Part shown: in pieces, positions 56,646 through 58,466 of the stretch | Position numbering within the stretch: position 1 is the first letter of the stretch | How the letters are laid out: each line of letters opens with the position of its first letter | Assembly: GCF_014698445.1 (NCBI RefSeq) | Contig: NZ_JACJSZ010000017.1 | Span: forward strand, 1-58,466 | DNA from: Microcystis elabens FACHB-917 | GTDB lineage: Bacteria > Cyanobacteriota > Cyanobacteriia > PCC-6307 > Cyanobiaceae | DNA length: 58,466 nt | Direction: 5' to 3' | Notes under the pieces: generated by a model | The model's database searches: none | Seen by the model: the letters and a program-made list of their open reading frames with translations, nothing else | Told to the model about the DNA's origin: nothing | Translations under genes and position numbers: made by a program

Positions 56646-57435
56646 GCCGTCCACACCTGGAATGACACCAGCTGCGAGGGGCCGAAGCTGGTGGTGAGGG
56701 CCACGTCGGCCGCATCCCGGCCCCGGGCCATCAGGATCCGGCCGATGCGGGGGGTGTTGTTGCGCGGGTCGAACACGTGCCAGCCGTCGCCGAGGTAGGA
56801 CTCGAACCAGGCATGGAAGTCCATGGCCGAATGGGGCGGCGGCACCTCGATATGGCTCAGATAACCGGTGCAGTATCGCGCCGGGATAGTCATGCAGCGG
56901 CAGAGGGCGATGGCCAGGTGGGCGAAATCCCGGCAGACCCCCTCCCGGCTCTCGAAGGTCTGGAGCGCCGATTTCGTCGGGCTGGAGCGGTTGTAGTCGA
57001 AGCGCACGTGCTGGTGGACGAAGTCGCAGATCGCCTGCACCCGACCCCAGCCGCCGGAGCTCCCCTCGAACCGTGACCAGGCGATGGGCGAGAGGAGGTC
57101 GGACTCGCAGAAGCGGCTGGAAAGCAGAAACAGCAGGGTGTCTTCCGGCAGCTCCGGCACAGGCCGCTGCTCCAGAGCGGGCAGCACCGGGTCGGGCCGA
57201 CCGGCGCCACCAGCCGCTGGCAGTGGTTGCCGTAGGAGTCCACATAGGGATGCAGCGGGACCGGGGGCTCCAGCTGCAGCAGATCCGGCTCAAGCAGATC
57301 GGCGGCCCGGCTGTCGTCCACCCCCAGGGTCACGATCAGGGGCGTCGGGGCAGGGAAGCGCAGCACCACGTCGAATCCCACCTGGATCTCGATCGGCTGG
57401 CTCGGCGGCGCCTGGGCGGAAGCTGGTGTATCCAT
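56642..57435 (-). pseudogene. Transglutaminase of the Anbu cluster, frame broken by an inferred small deletion
   Basis: Two frames are needed. The first half, MDTPASAQAPPSQPIEIQVG to DSYGNHCQRLVAP, reads from 57435. The second, GRPDPVLPALEQRPVPELPE onward with the nucleophile region ESREGVCRDFAHLAIALCRC and the end SFGPSQLVSFQVWTA, reads to 56642 in another frame. The switch is near 57195-57208. The paralogue at 33747-34580 has 15 more residues between the same two motifs, so about 46 bases (3n+1) seem to be missing. The codon style is otherwise normal, so the loss is recent or an assembly artefact. Confidence 0.75.
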
Positions 57436-57438
57436 GCA

Positions 57439-58197
57439 TCACCCTATGGAGGCCGGACCGTCCGGGGTCGGCGGGAATCCCTCCGCCAGGGCGGCCTCCA
57501 GCTCCACATGGGGAATCCGGCGTCCCTCCCCGTGCACCACCAGGGTGTGGTCGCTGGCGTCGCTGACGGCATAGGGCAGGTTGTCCCCCACTCGCAGACC
57601 CCGCTCGCACTGGAGCCCCCGGCGCACCCGGCGGGCCAGACGGGCGTCACGGCCTTGGAGCACACCCACATGCCAGGGGCGAACCTCCTGGCCCAGCACC
57701 GGCGTGAAGCTGTGCAGGCTGACCAGCACGCTGGGCTGGCGGCGAGCGGCGCGGCCGTCGAGTTCGGCGGCGATGCGGCGGTGGCAGGGATGAAACAGTT
57801 CCGTGAGCCGTTGCCGCCGGGCGCCCGGGGACAGATGGAGATTGGCGGTGATGGCCGTCTGTCCGCAGTGGCTGACGATCGAATCCGGCGCCAGGGGCGG
57901 CTGGTTGGCGTCGATCACCAGCCGGGAATAGCTGTGCAGGATCAGAAAGGCGTCGAGCTGTGCCGCCAGCAGCGGAGCCAGCCCGTCCACACCCAGGTCC
58001 CAGGCCCCGTGGCTGGCGAGCTGGCGAGGGCTCAGGCCCAGGCGGCCCAGGCCCATGGGAATGGCGCGGCCGGTGTGATCGGCGGTGAGCAGCACCGGCG
58101 AGCGCCCGGCGGGGTTGACGATCCGGAAGACAGGAGGATCTGCGGGCCCCAGCAGGGGTTCGTGCTGCAACGTGACGACCTCGGGCCAGGGATCCAT
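57439..58197 (-). CDS. N-formylglutamate amidohydrolase family protein
   Basis: 252 residues from the ATG at 58197 (MDPWPEVVTLQHEPLLGPAD). LLTADHTGRAIPMGLGRLGL, SHGAWDLGVDGLAPLLAAQL, SYSRLVIDANQP and VLVSLHSFTPVL are the metal-binding and catalytic motifs of the FGase family. FGases hydrolyse N-formylglutamate or related amide substrates. It ends 3 bp before the transglutaminase, at the head of the Anbu run. The open frame upstream to 58335 crosses another gene remnant and is not used. Confidence 0.88.
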   Translation of the reverse strand: MDPWPEVVTLQHEPLLGPADPPVFRIVNPAGRSPVLLTADHTGRAIPMGLGRLGLSPRQLASHGAWDLGVDGLAPLLAAQLDAFLILHSYSRLVIDANQPPLAPDSIVSHCGQTAITANLHLSPGARRQRLTELFHPCHRRIAAELDGRAARRQPSVLVSLHSFTPVLGQEVRPWHVGVLQGRDARLARRVRRGLQCERGLRVGDNLPYAVSDASDHTLVVHGEGRRIPHVELEAALAEGFPPTPDGPASIG

Positions 58198-58403
58198 GCC
58201 ACCACCAGCCTGGCAGGCTCGGGACGGGAGCGGGGCGCCCCCGGTCACTGGGAATAGATCAGGGCGCTGTAGGGGCCGATGCTGCAGGTGGCATGGCAGG
58301 GGAGTCCGTCCCAGTCGCCGGCAGGGTTGATTCAAGGTGTGTCACAGGCACCCTTGCCGGGGCTTTCCGCATCCGTTGAGGTCGGCGCAACCGCCACCCT
58401 CCT

Positions 58404-58466
58404 GTGTCCGAAAGCCCCTCTGCCGCAACCGATCTCGACCTGATCAGCTTTCTGCGGGCGATCCCC
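58404..58466 (+). CDS. Possible start of a cyclic-nucleotide-binding protein (runs off the window)
   Basis: A GTG at 58404 opens VSESPSAATDLDLISFLRAIP to the window edge. 'LISFLRAIP' resembles the opening helix of Crp-type cNMP-binding domains, but 21 residues are too few to decide. It is divergent from the FGase gene. Confidence 0.3.
   Translation, partial: MSESPSAATDLDLISFLRAIP

Noticed and set aside
58250..58333. Minus-strand fragment reading INPAGDWDGLPCHATCSIGP, then YSALIYSQ and a stop, resembling the end of an amylase-type enzyme
   Set aside because: It is preceded by an in-frame stop and has no start codon. Only 28 residues remain, so it is at most a gene remnant and the family is a guess.

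Overview
The window is about 68-70% GC and reads as the chromosome of a unicellular cyanobacterium of the Synechococcus/Cyanobium type. The evidence is the gene content: an orange carotenoid protein with its fluorescence recovery protein and a carotenoid ketolase, a membrane-anchored CpcL-type phycobilisome linker, a high-light-inducible protein, CbiX, CGLD27, a pheophorbide-oxygenase-like Rieske protein, and many small families typical of cyanobacteria (DUF2811, DUF2973, DUF3318, DUF3386, DUF6447). The placement rests on this recognition only. No rRNA or database search was available.

Layout. 0-13 kb is housekeeping: a UmuD-like SOS protein, folP, tpiA, an S4 RNA-binding protein, an MsbA-type ABC exporter, carB, rsfS, CGLD27 and an asparaginase, followed by an initiator tRNA. 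13-25 kb carries a GMC oxidoreductase, CbiX, a Rieske oxygenase and a run of stress genes: an antiporter with Usp-like domains, a UspA protein, and a Pat-like acyl-CoA-ligase/GNAT fusion. A 59-codon Nif11-like peptide gene overlaps the 3' end of that fusion on the opposite strand. 25-29 kb holds small secreted proteins, a transglutaminase and an RRM protein. 29.9-33 kb is the photoprotection cluster ocp-crtW-frp with cpcL upstream. 33-44 kb has a second transglutaminase, a three-gene ABC-2 exporter with a PfkB kinase, several small enzymes, an Hli protein, a strong orphan terminator, a photolyase/cryptochrome and a DoxX protein.

44.7-47 kb is a scar: an indel-broken outer-membrane barrel gene, a stretch of about 0.6 kb with clearly lower GC, and a second indel-broken gene. 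47-53.7 kb carries a YcgJ-family exported protein, a copper P-type ATPase with a translationally coupled cupredoxin, and a GH3 glucosidase. 53.7-58.2 kb is one tightly packed minus-strand run: N-formylglutamate amidohydrolase, transglutaminase (frame broken), Anbu proteasome homologue, alpha/beta hydrolase, family 2 glycosyltransferase and a CrtO-like acyltransferase.

Points most worth a second look: the UmuD homologue has Ala and Arg exactly where the Ser-Lys protease dyad should be; the Anbu operon is joined to carotenoid-type glycosyl/acyl-transfer genes and contains a transglutaminase with a deletion that can be inferred from its paralogue in the same window; the CpcL linker lies next to the OCP cluster; and a plus-strand terminator with no upstream gene suggests a small RNA.
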